64,000 nt of DNA. It comes from Shewanella psychropiezotolerans (GTDB lineage Bacteria > Pseudomonadota > Gammaproteobacteria > Enterobacterales > Shewanellaceae). The position numbers and the translations under genes were made by a program. The notes under the pieces were generated by a model. The model was given only the letters and a program-made list of their open reading frames with translations, did no database searches and was not told where the DNA came from. Where the stretch lies: contig NZ_CP041614.1 of assembly GCF_007197555.1 (NCBI RefSeq), positions 5,262,001 through 5,326,000 on the forward strand. Reading direction: 5' to 3'. Each line of letters begins with the position of its first letter. Position 1 is the first letter of the stretch. Shown piece after piece: positions 1 to 8,823 of the stretch.

Positions 1-726
1 GGCTGATGTAGCTTGGATAAATGCATCCTCTAGCTTCTGATACAGTGGCGTAAAGTCATTGGTATGTTCTGACAATATCGCTTGTTTGAGCTTACGACTG
101 AGAGGTAGTTTTACCGTAACATAGCATAATGAACCATGTCCTTCTGGGAGCGGACATTTTCTTGCTTTATATCTGTCACTGATTGTTCTTAGTTTGTATC
201 CATAACTCTCTTTGTTGCCTTTAGCTTTGGCGAACAGATCATAAGAAAGATGTTGATGATCACGGATTTTGATTGTGAGATCTTTTTCTGGCAATTGAGG
301 CATCAGTTTCGCGAGGAAAGACTGCACTTTTATATGAAAATTAGCTGAGTTAATGCGAATGTCTTCACCCGTCGCTAAGAATACAATCCTTATTTTGCGT
401 GCTCGGTAATCATCCTTACTATGGAGACTTTGCGCTACATGATACTCAGGATTATAGAAAAATATGATCTGTTCTGCAGTTGGGAAGCAATACGCTTCAG
501 TGTGAAAACGCACTACGGGTAACTTATCGTTAGTGATCACATGCACGTTATATAACTCTTCTTGCTCGGCAAGATTGAAAATAGCCTGACTAAACGTCTG
601 ATAACACGTGTTGTGATCGGGGTAATGGGCCAACAACGCATCCGTTACTTTGATTTCTGCAGTGATGTATTGATTACTTCTAACGTCCTTGGGGATGTAC
701 ACTTTTTGCTGATGGCTAAGGGACAT
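1..726 (-). CDS. Conserved protein of unknown function (DUF3083-like), 3' end cut by window
   Basis: The reverse strand reads open for 242 codons from an ATG at 726 to the window edge, so the C-terminus is missing. An AAGGA ribosome site lies just upstream of the ATG. The product starts MSLSHQQKVYIPKDVRSN and is a soluble protein without signal peptide or membrane segment. It looks like the DUF3083 proteins of Shewanella and relatives, but I am recalling that family from memory, so the family call is tentative. Function is unknown. Nothing in the sequence links it to the next gene on the same strand, which is separated by about 250 bp of AT-rich DNA. Confidence 0.75.
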   Translation of the reverse strand, partial: MSLSHQQKVYIPKDVRSNQYITAEIKVTDALLAHYPDHNTCYQTFSQAIFNLAEQEELYNVHVITNDKLPVVRFHTEAYCFPTAEQIIFFYNPEYHVAQSLHSKDDYRARKIRIVFLATGEDIRINSANFHIKVQSFLAKLMPQLPEKDLTIKIRDHQHLSYDLFAKAKGNKESYGYKLRTISDRYKARKCPLPEGHGSLCYVTVKLPLSRKLKQAILSEHTNDFTPLYQKLEDAFIQATSA

Positions 727-974
727 ATATATTCCTTGTGATAAGTGAACCATGTGCAGCTTGGTGCTAATGCTAGCAATAAGCTGTTACGAAAATTTGT
801 TAAGAGAGCCCTGCGATAAAACATGCTTTTACCAGCTGCAATATTATATCCTTCGATTATGATTTGTTTATTAAAATCAATATGCAAAAAAATCAAGTTA
901 ATAAACAAGCCCCTCTTAAAATTATAAGTACACTTATATCATGAATTAGAAAATACTTAACTAGGTCTCGATTT

Positions 975-1823
975 TTATCTCATACGTCCTTGTATTGGAA
1001 AAGTAGCTAAAAGCTCCATTGCTTGCAAATTACAATACTCAAGAGATTGATTTATTTCATCTAAGCTAATATCCAGATCATCCAAAACAAGCTGGTTGAT
1101 TAACGCCTCCTTGGTATATACCCCAGGTTCGGCATTAATTACCGCTAAACGCGAAGCCATATAAAGCAATTTGCTATTGGCAGCGAGTGGGGCAAGCTCT
1201 ACGCGATTGAACTCTGCAATGGGCTGTATGATGGTGTCCGGTAAGTTCCACAGCTTTAACAACTCGGTGGTGCAATCGGCGAAGGTAAAACCAAATAACT
1301 CTCTCTGGCGAAGCCAAGGTGTTTCATCGCTATCATAGCCCTCACAATATCTGACTCTATCTGGCTCACTGTGGACAATGGCTAACATCCCCAAATTATG
1401 AAATAGCCCGGACAAAAAGATGCTGTCAGTATTGAGGATTTGCTTATTTTTTGAAAAGTACTGGCAAATCAAGGCGCAATCTACGCTTATCTCCCAAAAT
1501 TTATCCATATCTGCGACTTTAGGATCAATGCTAGAAAATGCCGCGGTAACACCATAAGCATTCACCAGCTTTTTTACCTCCCCTATACCAAGTAAGACTA
1601 ATGCTTTAGAAAGGTTGTCTATCTTTCTTGGCATACTGAACATAGCACTATTGGCTATTTTTAAAATCGATGCGGCAATAGCTGGCTCATAGGCAATGGC
1701 ACCTGCCAACTCCTCCATGCTACAACTATCACTCGATAACATTCGGTTCAATGTCATATAAACATCAGATAGCACACATAATTCTTGCGCTTGCTTGGCG
1801 TAATCAAGAGGTGACTTTGACAT
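975..1823 (-). CDS. HDOD domain signalling protein
   Basis: A 282-residue cytosolic protein that is nearly all one HDOD domain (about residues 15-220). Recognisable parts are the N-terminal helical segment with LAGAIAYEPAIAASILKIAN, followed by SMPRKIDNLSKALVLLGIGEVK and a central FLSGLFHNLGMLAI stretch where true HD phosphohydrolases keep catalytic residues. HDOD proteins lack the full metal-binding HD set and act as signalling or regulatory modules, often in motility, biofilm or stress control. There is no attached output domain such as GGDEF or EAL. I chose the ATG at 1823; an in-frame TTG at 1832 is also possible. The gene is divergent from the lipoprotein hydrolase at 2090, and no operon partner is seen. 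Confidence 0.85.
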   Translation of the reverse strand: MSKSPLDYAKQAQELCVLSDVYMTLNRMLSSDSCSMEELAGAIAYEPAIAASILKIANSAMFSMPRKIDNLSKALVLLGIGEVKKLVNAYGVTAAFSSIDPKVADMDKFWEISVDCALICQYFSKNKQILNTDSIFLSGLFHNLGMLAIVHSEPDRVRYCEGYDSDETPWLRQRELFGFTFADCTTELLKLWNLPDTIIQPIAEFNRVELAPLAANSKLLYMASRLAVINAEPGVYTKEALINQLVLDDLDISLDEINQSLEYCNLQAMELLATFPIQGRMR

Positions 1824-2089
1824 TAGATTCAACTGGTACGGATAGGGTAGTACTAATAATAGTTAACGAGTTGATTTGTTCAATGCCAATAACATAATTG
1901 GCACCATTAAATTTGTCTTTAATTGTCACTTGTCGCTTCCTACATATAAGGCCTTACATACGCTTACCCTAAACACGTTTCAAATACCCGATAATCGCTT
2001 ATCAACACACGGATTATCACAGCACTTAGAAATAATTTATGAAACTGTGAAAACCATAACTCTTTAATTTAAAACAAAGGAAGCTAGCA

Positions 2090-4129
2090 ATGATAAAGGT
2101 TAAATACCCCCTTATTGCATCGACAATAATTGCTACTAGTATGCTAAGTGCTTGTGGAGGTTCAAGTTCGAAAACAGAGGCTAATAATGGAAATGGTGTT
2201 ACCGAGGCCGTTAACACTTATAAGTCGATTGAATGTAAGGACATGCTATCGGCTAGCCAGTTAACACTCTTAACGACTGGCTCTAGCTGCGGCTATCTTA
2301 GCGTACCGGAAAAGCATGCAATATATGGTCAACCTGCGTCAGAAAAAAAGATTGAAATAGCCGTGATAAAACTGGCCTCAATCTCATCAGATAAAAAAGC
2401 CGATCCGATTGTTTATTTGCAAGGAGGTCCTGGGGGGAATGCCAGCGCGAGTATTGGTCAGGTGATTGAAAGTAACACCTTCATCAAAGACAGAGATGTT
2501 TACTTAGTAGACCAGCGCGGTACCGGCTATTCAAAACCCGCATTATTTTGTACTGAGTACAATGGTGAAGCTGGTACGCCTGCGCAAATACAAGCGTGTA
2601 AAGCGAGGCTTGAAAAGTCAGGCGTGGATTTAAATGCTTACCATAGCGTGCATAATGCTTTGGACTTTATTCAGTTAAGAGAAGCCTTACAAATACCAGA
2701 GTGGAATGTGTATGGCATCTCTTATGGAACTCGCCTTGCAACAACCATAATGCGAGAAAATAGCGAAGGCATTCGCAGTGTTATTTTAGATGGTATGTTC
2801 CCGATAGAAGTGAACGGCATGTCTGACACACCGTGGGCAACCTATGAATCCTTGAATCAGATAGTCAAAAATTGTGCTAACACTGATACTTGCCCTGCTG
2901 ATGATTTTAAAGACGCTATCGAAGACATTATTGCCCGTATGCATAATGAGGGCATGGTGGCTGAGAGCCGAGTATTCATCCAGAACTTACTCGAACTGGC
3001 CACAGAGCCGGTAATCATTAACTATCTAATGGCTGTTAATGAAGATATCAGTAAATATTCATCAGCTTTTGAAAGATTAATAACCGAACAAGATAATGAA
3101 CAAGCTGACAATGAAGAAGCTGCCAATGATGAAACTTTCGGTGCAGAAGATATGCTTTATAACGCCATGGGGTTATCGACTGTTTGTGCTGAGGAATATC
3201 CATTTCTTAATATCACAGCTTTGACCGGTGCTAATAGTCAGGGCTGGTCAGCGAGCACACAACTAGCGGTAAATGGCATGTTCCATATGGGCTTCGATAA
3301 AGCGTCTTGCCAAGTGTGGAATGTTACCCCAGCGAATGATATCGAAACTAAGGCGATTACTAGCAACCTGCCAGTATTAATACTCAATGGCCAAAATGAT
3401 ACACAAACACCAGCAGCCTGGGGCGCCCTGGTCGCTAAGAATATGCCCAATGCACAGAACATGACTAACCCCCAAGGTGGCCACGGCCAGTTGTTTGCTG
3501 GTTTTAGCTGTTTTGATACCCTAGCAGATGAGTTTTTAGCTAAGCCAAATCAGGCTGTTGATGCCAGCTGTGTCTCAGCCATCCCCGAAGTAAGCTATGA
3601 AGGAGGTGATGAGGAAGAGTCGGCTAACTTTAGTTTTAAAAACAATGATACCAGTTCAGATACCGTTTATATGAATGGCGTTATCGGCTCAGATACCTTA
3701 GATGTGATGCAGACATTGTTAAACAAGTACCCGCAAATCAAAACAATAGTGATGCAAAATGTCCCTGGTTCTATGGATGATGACACCAACTTATTGGCTT
3801 CAATGGAGATTAGAAATCGTGGTATAGCCACACATATACCCGCTGATGGCATGGTGGCATCGGGCGGTACCGATATGTTTTTAGCAGGTGTAAAACGCAC
3901 TATCGAACCGGGCGCTAAGCTTGGCGTACATTCTTGGGGGGATGACAGTGGCAAAGAAGCATTGGATTACCCTCGCGATAATCAAGCACATACTCTGTAT
4001 CTGGATTACTATAAAGCGATAGGGATAAATACAGAGTTTTACTGGTATACCTTAGAAGCTGCAACAGCCAAAAATATACACTGGATGACAGCGCAAGAAA
4101 TTGCTCTGTATGGAGTACTAACAGAGTAA
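2090..4129 (+). CDS. Lipoprotein: TAP-like alpha/beta hydrolase fused to a ClpP-like domain
   Basis: A 679-residue predicted lipoprotein with signal peptide and lipobox LSAC (Cys22), so it is probably anchored in an envelope membrane. Residues about 50-500 form an S33/TAP-type alpha/beta hydrolase: oxyanion motif GGPGG (112-116), nucleophile elbow GISYG with Ser211, Asp437 in GQNDTQTP and His465 in GGHGQ. Such enzymes release N-terminal residues from peptides or hydrolyse esters. After an acidic linker (about 500-520), residues 525-679 resemble the ClpP/SppA protease fold: candidate Ser591 in VASGGTDMFLAG and His614 in EPGAKLGVHSW. Two hydrolase folds in one chain is unusual. The gene stands alone and ends at a clear hairpin. 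The first domain is certain; the second is inferred from motif order. Confidence 0.82.
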   Translation: MIKVKYPLIASTIIATSMLSACGGSSSKTEANNGNGVTEAVNTYKSIECKDMLSASQLTLLTTGSSCGYLSVPEKHAIYGQPASEKKIEIAVIKLASISSDKKADPIVYLQGGPGGNASASIGQVIESNTFIKDRDVYLVDQRGTGYSKPALFCTEYNGEAGTPAQIQACKARLEKSGVDLNAYHSVHNALDFIQLREALQIPEWNVYGISYGTRLATTIMRENSEGIRSVILDGMFPIEVNGMSDTPWATYESLNQIVKNCANTDTCPADDFKDAIEDIIARMHNEGMVAESRVFIQNLLELATEPVIINYLMAVNEDISKYSSAFERLITEQDNEQADNEEAANDETFGAEDMLYNAMGLSTVCAEEYPFLNITALTGANSQGWSASTQLAVNGMFHMGFDKASCQVWNVTPANDIETKAITSNLPVLILNGQNDTQTPAAWGALVAKNMPNAQNMTNPQGGHGQLFAGFSCFDTLADEFLAKPNQAVDASCVSAIPEVSYEGGDEEESANFSFKNNDTSSDTVYMNGVIGSDTLDVMQTLLNKYPQIKTIVMQNVPGSMDDDTNLLASMEIRNRGIATHIPADGMVASGGTDMFLAGVKRTIEPGAKLGVHSWGDDSGKEALDYPRDNQAHTLYLDYYKAIGINTEFYWYTLEAATAKNIHWMTAQEIALYGVLTE

Positions 4130-4134
4130 TCATT

Positions 4135-4190
4135 AAGGCTCATTTATTCATAGCTATACAAACATAATGTATAAATGAGCCTTGCTATTT
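4135..4190 (+). terminator. Hairpin after the hydrolase gene
   Basis: AAGGCTCATTTAT (4135-4147) pairs perfectly with ATAAATGAGCCTT (4171-4183) across a 23-nt loop, five bases after the stop codon. The following sequence GCTATTT is only weakly T-rich. Confidence 0.6.
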
Positions 4191-4576
4191 AACAAGAAAA
4201 CAGACAGAGACACAATATTAAACCAAGCCATATCCCCCATGATATTTCATCAATTCCCGCACTTATTAATGACGCAAAGGCATCCTCAAAAACAATCCTT
4301 TAGATTTAAATGAATCTCACTCTACCCCACTTGTTTCCGTGGATAATTAACCGAACAATTAAAAGATAACTAATAAGATGTTTAGCCGGACAATTAATTC
4401 AATGATGACGATCAATTCTATTAATTCGCTATTCCTAATAAAATGAGATCTTGATACTTATCACATTCACCCTAAATAATATCACTTATCATTACGCCAC
4501 TTTAATCATTATTTAAAACAAGATCGATTAAAGATAAATACGTATTTATGTACTATATAAAAGGATAAATGTAGAT
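4191..4576. other. AT-rich intergenic region upstream of the RidA-trimer gene
   Basis: No credible gene is seen. The stretch is strongly AT-rich and contains two similar segments, ACCGAACAATTAA near 4350 and GCCGGACAATTAA near 4387. These could be paired regulator sites for the downstream gene. An AAAGGAT ribosome site precedes the ATG at 4577. Confidence 0.4.
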
Positions 4577-5815
4577 ATGAGTGGCAATATTATAAAGATT
4601 TCAAGAAACACGGGAGATGCACCAGAAAGTTCTGTGTCCACACAAACTGTAGCTTTTTCTCATTACAATAATATTTCAGCTCAATTACCTCTAGCCCCTA
4701 AAACGGGTAAAATCGTAGCTGGCGGTGTAAAAGAGCAGACAAAGCAGTGCTTAGAAAATATTAAAGCAATTGTAGAAAGTACCGACCATGTTATGGACGA
4801 TGTTGTTAAAATCACTATATTCCTTAAGAATATCTCAGATATTAACGCTGTAGACGAAGTTTATACAACATTCTTCCAAAGCTATGTTCCTACACGGACA
4901 ACTGTCGCAGTTGCGGCTTTACCTATGGATGATGCTTTGGTACAAATTGAAGCGATTATTTCAAACGGTGAAGGGACAGCGCCACAAGATCCTTGCGATC
5001 TCATAAAAGTTGCAAGAAACACGAAAAATGCACCAGAAAGTTCTGTATCTACACAAACTGTAGCTTTTTCTCATTACAATAATATTTCAGGTCAATTACC
5101 TATCGATCCAAAAACAGGTGAAATGGTAGCTGGAGGTGTAAAAGAGCAGACTGAACAGTGCTTAAACAACATTAAAGCAATTTTAGAAAGTATCGACCAC
5201 GTTATGGACGATGTAGTTAAAACAACTATATTCCTTAAAAACATCTCGGATATTGAAGTTATAAACGAAGTTTGTGCAAAATTTTTCCCAGGCTATGTTC
5301 CTGCTAGGACAGCTGTTAACGTTTCAGCTTTACCTATGGATGCTTTGGTGCAAATTGATACAGTCGTGTCACACGGAGATGGTACACCCCCACAACTTCC
5401 TGAAGACACCCGACTACTCGTCATAGAAGCAAGCAATACTGAAAATGCACCAAAAGTTCCATACTCACACACCGTAGCTTTTTCTCACTACAATCATATT
5501 TCAGGTCAGTTACCTTTGGACCCAAAAACGAGTGAAATGGTAGCTGGTGGTGTAAAAGAGCAGGCTGGACAATGCCTAAAAAATATCAAGGCAATTGTGG
5601 AAAGTGTCGACCACGTTATGGACGATGTAGTCAAAATAAATATCCAACTTAAAAGTATCGCAGATATTGATGCTGTAAACGAAGTTTACACCACCTTCTT
5701 CAAAAGCGATCTTCCTGCAAGAACAACAGTTGGCGTTTCAGCTATCCCTATGGATGCTTTGGTACAAATTGATGCCGTTGTTTCTAACTGTGAAGGTACA
5801 CCTCCACAAGCATAA
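4577..5815 (+). CDS. Three tandem RidA (YjgF/UK114) domains in one chain
   Basis: A 412-residue cytosolic protein made of three head-to-tail RidA domains (about residues 5-133, 143-268 and 280-405). Each repeats the block AFSHYNxISxQLP, then AGGVKEQ and DHVMDDVVK. RidA enzymes hydrolyse reactive enamine/imine intermediates such as 2-aminoacrylate and normally work as trimers of about 130-residue subunits, with active sites between subunits. The arginine that binds the substrate carboxylate in RidA is kept in all three units (Arg107, Arg244, Arg382). The following acidic position is Glu in unit 1 and Asp in units 2 and 3. The units are also alike at DNA level, pointing to fairly recent internal triplication. 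The gene is monocistronic. Function as a one-chain trimer is inference. Confidence 0.9.
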   Translation: MSGNIIKISRNTGDAPESSVSTQTVAFSHYNNISAQLPLAPKTGKIVAGGVKEQTKQCLENIKAIVESTDHVMDDVVKITIFLKNISDINAVDEVYTTFFQSYVPTRTTVAVAALPMDDALVQIEAIISNGEGTAPQDPCDLIKVARNTKNAPESSVSTQTVAFSHYNNISGQLPIDPKTGEMVAGGVKEQTEQCLNNIKAILESIDHVMDDVVKTTIFLKNISDIEVINEVCAKFFPGYVPARTAVNVSALPMDALVQIDTVVSHGDGTPPQLPEDTRLLVIEASNTENAPKVPYSHTVAFSHYNHISGQLPLDPKTSEMVAGGVKEQAGQCLKNIKAIVESVDHVMDDVVKINIQLKSIADIDAVNEVYTTFFKSDLPARTTVGVSAIPMDALVQIDAVVSNCEGTPPQA

Positions 5816-5872
5816 CAGGCATTCAATTGCAGCTGAGCAGTTCTTCAATTGCTATAAGCTGAATTCAGCCTA

Positions 5873-5897
5873 TAAAGATTGGGCAGCTTTTTATTAT
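5873..5897 (+). terminator. Weak hairpin with T tract
   Basis: Short arms from AAGCTG (about 5856) to CAGCTT (about 5886) are followed by TTTTTATTATTT. The stem is short and the loop long, so this is only a candidate terminator for the RidA gene. Confidence 0.3.
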
Positions 5898-5954
5898 TTG
5901 ATAGTTTAAATAACGATCAAATGATAAAAATCTGACCCTTTTTTGCCCTTCAGT

Positions 5955-6101
5955 TTAAAAATAGCTAGCACGTTGATTCCCCCTCTTACCGACCAAGAAT
6001 TTAAGACCTATGACGTCTTCAAAGGTCCCGAATTCATGATCTAAGTGCACCATATCAAACCATCTAAATACTTCTGCAGATGCTTGGTCACACATAAACA
6101 T
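5955..6101 (-). CDS. Possible 48-residue orphan ORF or gene remnant
   Basis: The reverse strand encodes a short open frame beginning MFMCDQASAEVFRWFD and containing HEFGTFEDVIGLKFLVGK. It has no clear ribosome site. The protein-like composition suggests a degraded coding fragment rather than random sequence, but I recognise no family. It lies in the otherwise empty gap between the RidA-trimer gene and the DUF3297 gene. Confidence 0.25.
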   Translation of the reverse strand: MFMCDQASAEVFRWFDMVHLDHEFGTFEDVIGLKFLVGKRGNQRASYF

Positions 6102-6189
6102 TAACAGAAACTTCAGGATGACAGTCACTTCAATGAGTTAGCAATAATGGTGCACTTGCATGTTGAACGCGGGGAGCTATCAGTTCGTC

Positions 6190-6438
6190 TTAACGATAGA
6201 ACACTTCAACCTTGCCTTTTATCGTCATCAAAAGTGGTTGGCCGCGACGGTCCAACGCTTTGTGCGACGGGACTTTTACCCAAGCTTCACTGATGCAATA
6301 TTCCTCGACATCAAAACGCTCTTTGCCGTTGAGTATAATACCTATCTCGTGCTCAAAAATTGCTGCCACATGATGTGGGCTGCGGGGATTGCCGGAAAGG
6401 CGATCTGGTAAGGCTGGTTGCGATGTAGTGTCGTTCAT
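6190..6438 (-). CDS. DUF3297 family protein
   Basis: An 82-residue protein starting MNDTTSQPALPDRLSGNP and containing the segment DVEEYCISEAWVKVP. Start, length and these motifs match the small DUF3297 family of proteobacteria and actinobacteria, whose function is unknown. The open frame extends 46 codons further upstream (to 6576), but that extension has no family resemblance and runs toward a dispersed repeat. I therefore chose the ATG at 6438, preceded by a weak AGG. It stands alone between the RidA-trimer and dCMP deaminase genes. Confidence 0.85.
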   Translation of the reverse strand: MNDTTSQPALPDRLSGNPRSPHHVAAIFEHEIGIILNGKERFDVEEYCISEAWVKVPSHKALDRRGQPLLMTIKGKVEVFYR

Positions 6439-6574
6439 GGTCTGGCCTAAATGGTAGTGAATAAAGCGTACGCCATTGTAGGCAATACAGGCTTTATGCT
6501 CAAGAGCCGCAGTAATAAATGTTAGTGACGCCCCCCTCTTCTCTAGACAATAGCTAGATATTTTATAACCACCC

Positions 6575-6715
6575 AATGTTAAATCCCCCAGCTCGAATCA
6601 CTGAAATTCCAGCCCTGACCTTACTAATTCAACATGATTTACACCTCATGAGCTCTTGGCATCTAGTTAATGCCTCTAGATGTCTAACTATCGGCTCAAA
6701 TGTCGAGGAAGAGAA
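6575..6715. repeat. Dispersed repeat, copy A
   Basis: About 140 bp beginning TGTTAAAT and containing CATGATTTACACCTCATGA and ATGCCTCTAGATG. It aligns over nearly its whole length with 7381-7520 (copy B) at roughly 80 percent identity by eye. The last 55 bp also match 9101-9157 (copy C). Copies A and B bracket the dCMP deaminase gene. Confidence 0.75.
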
Positions 6716-6866
6716 TTAAGACACTCATGTTTATTCTCAAACGCTTTAGTCTGAGCCGTTTAACTAAGTCGAGTTGGTGAGAGGTTGATTTATCACTGTT
6801 CTCAATAGAGAATAGCACTTAGTTAGACTGGTTTATTCAGTAGCATAGAATTGGAGTTCTTATTAG

Positions 6867-7304
6867 ATGATGACAAAATGGGCAACACGTTTTCTACAGA
6901 TGGCAGAGCTCGTTGCATCTTGGAGTAAAGATCCCTCCACTCAAGTTGGGGCGGTGATCACCGAAGATAACCGTATTGTCTCTTTAGGGTTCAACGGCTA
7001 CCCTCACGGGATCTCCGATAGTGCCGAAACCGATAACCGTGAGATGAAGCTCCTAAAGACCCTACACGCAGAAGAGAATGCCATTCTCTATGCTAAGCGT
7101 GATCTCAGCGGCTGCGAGATCTGGGTTACCCATTTCCCCTGCCCTAACTGCGCCGCAAAGATAATCCAAACGGGTTTAAGTACAGTGCATAGTCCACAAC
7201 CAAGCAAAGACTTCCTGTCTCGCTGGGGAGAGAAGATTAAAATAAGCCAAGATATGCTCGACCAAGCCGGCGTTAAAGTCGATTGGATGCAGGTAGAGCC
7301 ATAA
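6867..7304 (+). CDS. dCMP/cytidine deaminase family protein
   Basis: A 145-residue zinc deaminase. The catalytic centre is complete: HAEEN supplies zinc ligand His67 and proton-shuttle Glu69, and PCPNC supplies zinc ligands Cys92 and Cys95. The N-terminal WSKDPSTQVGAVI is typical of the deoxycytidylate deaminase (ComEB-type) family, which converts dCMP to dUMP in pyrimidine nucleotide metabolism. A GGAG ribosome site lies upstream of the tandem ATG ATG start. The gene sits alone between repeat copies A and B and next to the cyclase toxin gene. Linkage of the two genes may reflect joint insertion rather than shared function. Substrate (dCMP against free cytosine nucleosides) is inferred from family resemblance. 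Confidence 0.88.
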   Translation: MMTKWATRFLQMAELVASWSKDPSTQVGAVITEDNRIVSLGFNGYPHGISDSAETDNREMKLLKTLHAEENAILYAKRDLSGCEIWVTHFPCPNCAAKIIQTGLSTVHSPQPSKDFLSRWGEKIKISQDMLDQAGVKVDWMQVEP

Positions 7305-7326
7305 AAAGCCCTCAGCGTCTTAAAAA

Positions 7327-7347
7327 GCTCCGTTTAAACCACGGAGC
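7327..7347 (+). terminator. Short hairpin after the deaminase gene
   Basis: GCTCCGT (7327-7333) pairs with ACGGAGC (7341-7347) across TTTAAACC-like loop sequence. A short A run precedes it, but no T tract follows, so it is a weak terminator candidate. Confidence 0.35.
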
Positions 7348-7380
7348 GCTTCGCCAAGGAACTGTTAACCAAGCCATCTA

Positions 7381-7520
7381 TTGTTAAATTCTCCAACTCC
7401 GAAGTGCTAAAATTCCAGCCCCAACCTCACTAACTCAGCATGATTTACACCTCATGATCTCCTTGTATGTAGTGAATGCCTCTGGATGCCTAAATATCGG
7501 CTCAAACATCGAGAGACAAG
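7381..7520. repeat. Dispersed repeat, copy B
   Basis: The second full copy of the repeat at 6575-6715, in the same orientation. It ends about 20 bp beyond the 3' end of the cyclase-like gene. The last part (TGTAGTGAATGCCTCTGGATG onward) is almost identical to copy C at 9101-9157. Confidence 0.75.
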
Positions 7521-7539
7521 CAGCAAGCCTCTGTTATTC

Positions 7540-8823
7540 TTAAATCCGAATTTTTGCCTCAAATAATTCTCTGGCATGATCAAATGAGGGCCGTGAGGGA
7601 ATGTCTCCCCAATTAGGATTACTAGTGAAGTGATAGCCATTATCTTTAATGCACCGAATAAAATCTGAAAACTCTTTCCTATTCTGGATAACGGATACTT
7701 CTTTGAATTCTATCTTATTCTTACCAGAATTAAATTCGAGTGGTTTAGGAAGGTAAAATGTCGCCGGGAAGTTGTCTCGTATATCCGACACTGGACTGCC
7801 AGCATCATCGCTATGATGAAACATCTCCAGATGCTCACCACGATTGAGCTGTATATTGAGTTCATCGATAAGATCTCTCCCCCTTAGAGATACATTCCCC
7901 ATCACCTTGTCTTCCCTTGCAAAAAACTGCTCTTCGGTATCTGATTTAGATTGCTCTAGACGTATCTGTCTCTCTGCTTTATCGATAAATCCTTTCACTA
8001 TTGAGGTATCACCACTGTGTGAGCTTGGCTTTGAATTAGGCCCTACTTCACTCTTAGTGTCTCCTTGTAATAGTGGTTTCCCGAATACTACGGCGGTATT
8101 GGGACGGGCGTCTAAACCTGACTGGCCATGCTCTTCAATGATGGGGCTGGTTAAAAAAAGATCGTAATCAGCTGTCAGAGGCTTTTGAGATATAGAGTGG
8201 GATAATACTTGAATCGGCTTATCCTTGTACTCTTCATATATCGTGTACAATCCATCTTTCCCTTGTTTGGCGTCAAATCGATACTCCTTCCCACTCGGCC
8301 CCTTAGAAGTGATGATTATACTCTCCTGGTCGACATTTTTTTCTATCAAGCCAAGATCAAAAGTCAGTTCATCGATTCTTTCTTTACTAATCCTCAAGTC
8401 CGACACCAAATAGTCCATGCCCTTCCCTTTCTGGACGTCGGCATTAAGCTTGCTGATATCTTCCTGTGAACGGTTCTCTCTCTTGCTTAGCTGCTGGTTT
8501 TCACATATGAAGCCTGCTTGTGGGCCCCAATTGGCACTCTTGCCTTTTACCAGAAAGCCTTTTGTGGGGTGAGACTCATCTATTAATTGGCGAACCATAG
8601 CTTCAACGGGTCTTATGCCAAAGATAATGTTCTTGTCCGTGGCGACTGATTGCATTTTTATAGCGTGATCAACAGGTATTCCTACGTTGTTATTTTTAAA
8701 CAGCGTTTCTATATCTGTTTTAGATAATGGTTCGGGTGTGGTTGATTTTGGCTTGATCTCTTTGTCTGAGGTATTGCTTATCAAGATTTGTGGGGATGAA
8801 TTGACTGAATGATTATTTATCAT
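7540..8823 (-). CDS. ExoY/CyaA-type nucleotidyl cyclase toxin
   Basis: A 427-residue protein with the catalytic domain of edema factor, CyaA and ExoY at about residues 45-400. The ATP-binding segment reads TKGFLVKGKSANWGPQAGF with the lysine pair Lys88/Lys95, seven apart as in CyaA Lys58/Lys65. The metal site TADYDLF gives Asp219/Asp221, about 124 residues after the second lysine, as in CyaA. His336/His337 precede a GSPVSD segment like the third conserved block. These toxins make cAMP or other cyclic nucleotides inside eukaryotic host cells after activation by calmodulin or actin. No signal peptide, RTX repeats or other toxin modules are present, so export route is unknown; a secretion-system effector is plausible. 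The AAGGAG site upstream of the ATG is strong. The gene is AT-rich and flanked by repeats and a transposase relic, suggesting acquisition. Confidence 0.88.
   Translation of the reverse strand: MINNHSVNSSPQILISNTSDKEIKPKSTTPEPLSKTDIETLFKNNNVGIPVDHAIKMQSVATDKNIIFGIRPVEAMVRQLIDESHPTKGFLVKGKSANWGPQAGFICENQQLSKRENRSQEDISKLNADVQKGKGMDYLVSDLRISKERIDELTFDLGLIEKNVDQESIIITSKGPSGKEYRFDAKQGKDGLYTIYEEYKDKPIQVLSHSISQKPLTADYDLFLTSPIIEEHGQSGLDARPNTAVVFGKPLLQGDTKSEVGPNSKPSSHSGDTSIVKGFIDKAERQIRLEQSKSDTEEQFFAREDKVMGNVSLRGRDLIDELNIQLNRGEHLEMFHHSDDAGSPVSDIRDNFPATFYLPKPLEFNSGKNKIEFKEVSVIQNRKEFSDFIRCIKDNGYHFTSNPNWGDIPSRPSFDHARELFEAKIRI

Noticed and set aside
6439..6576. N-terminal extension of the DUF3297 gene
   Set aside because: The extra 46 codons do not resemble the family, whose members begin at the ATG chosen here.
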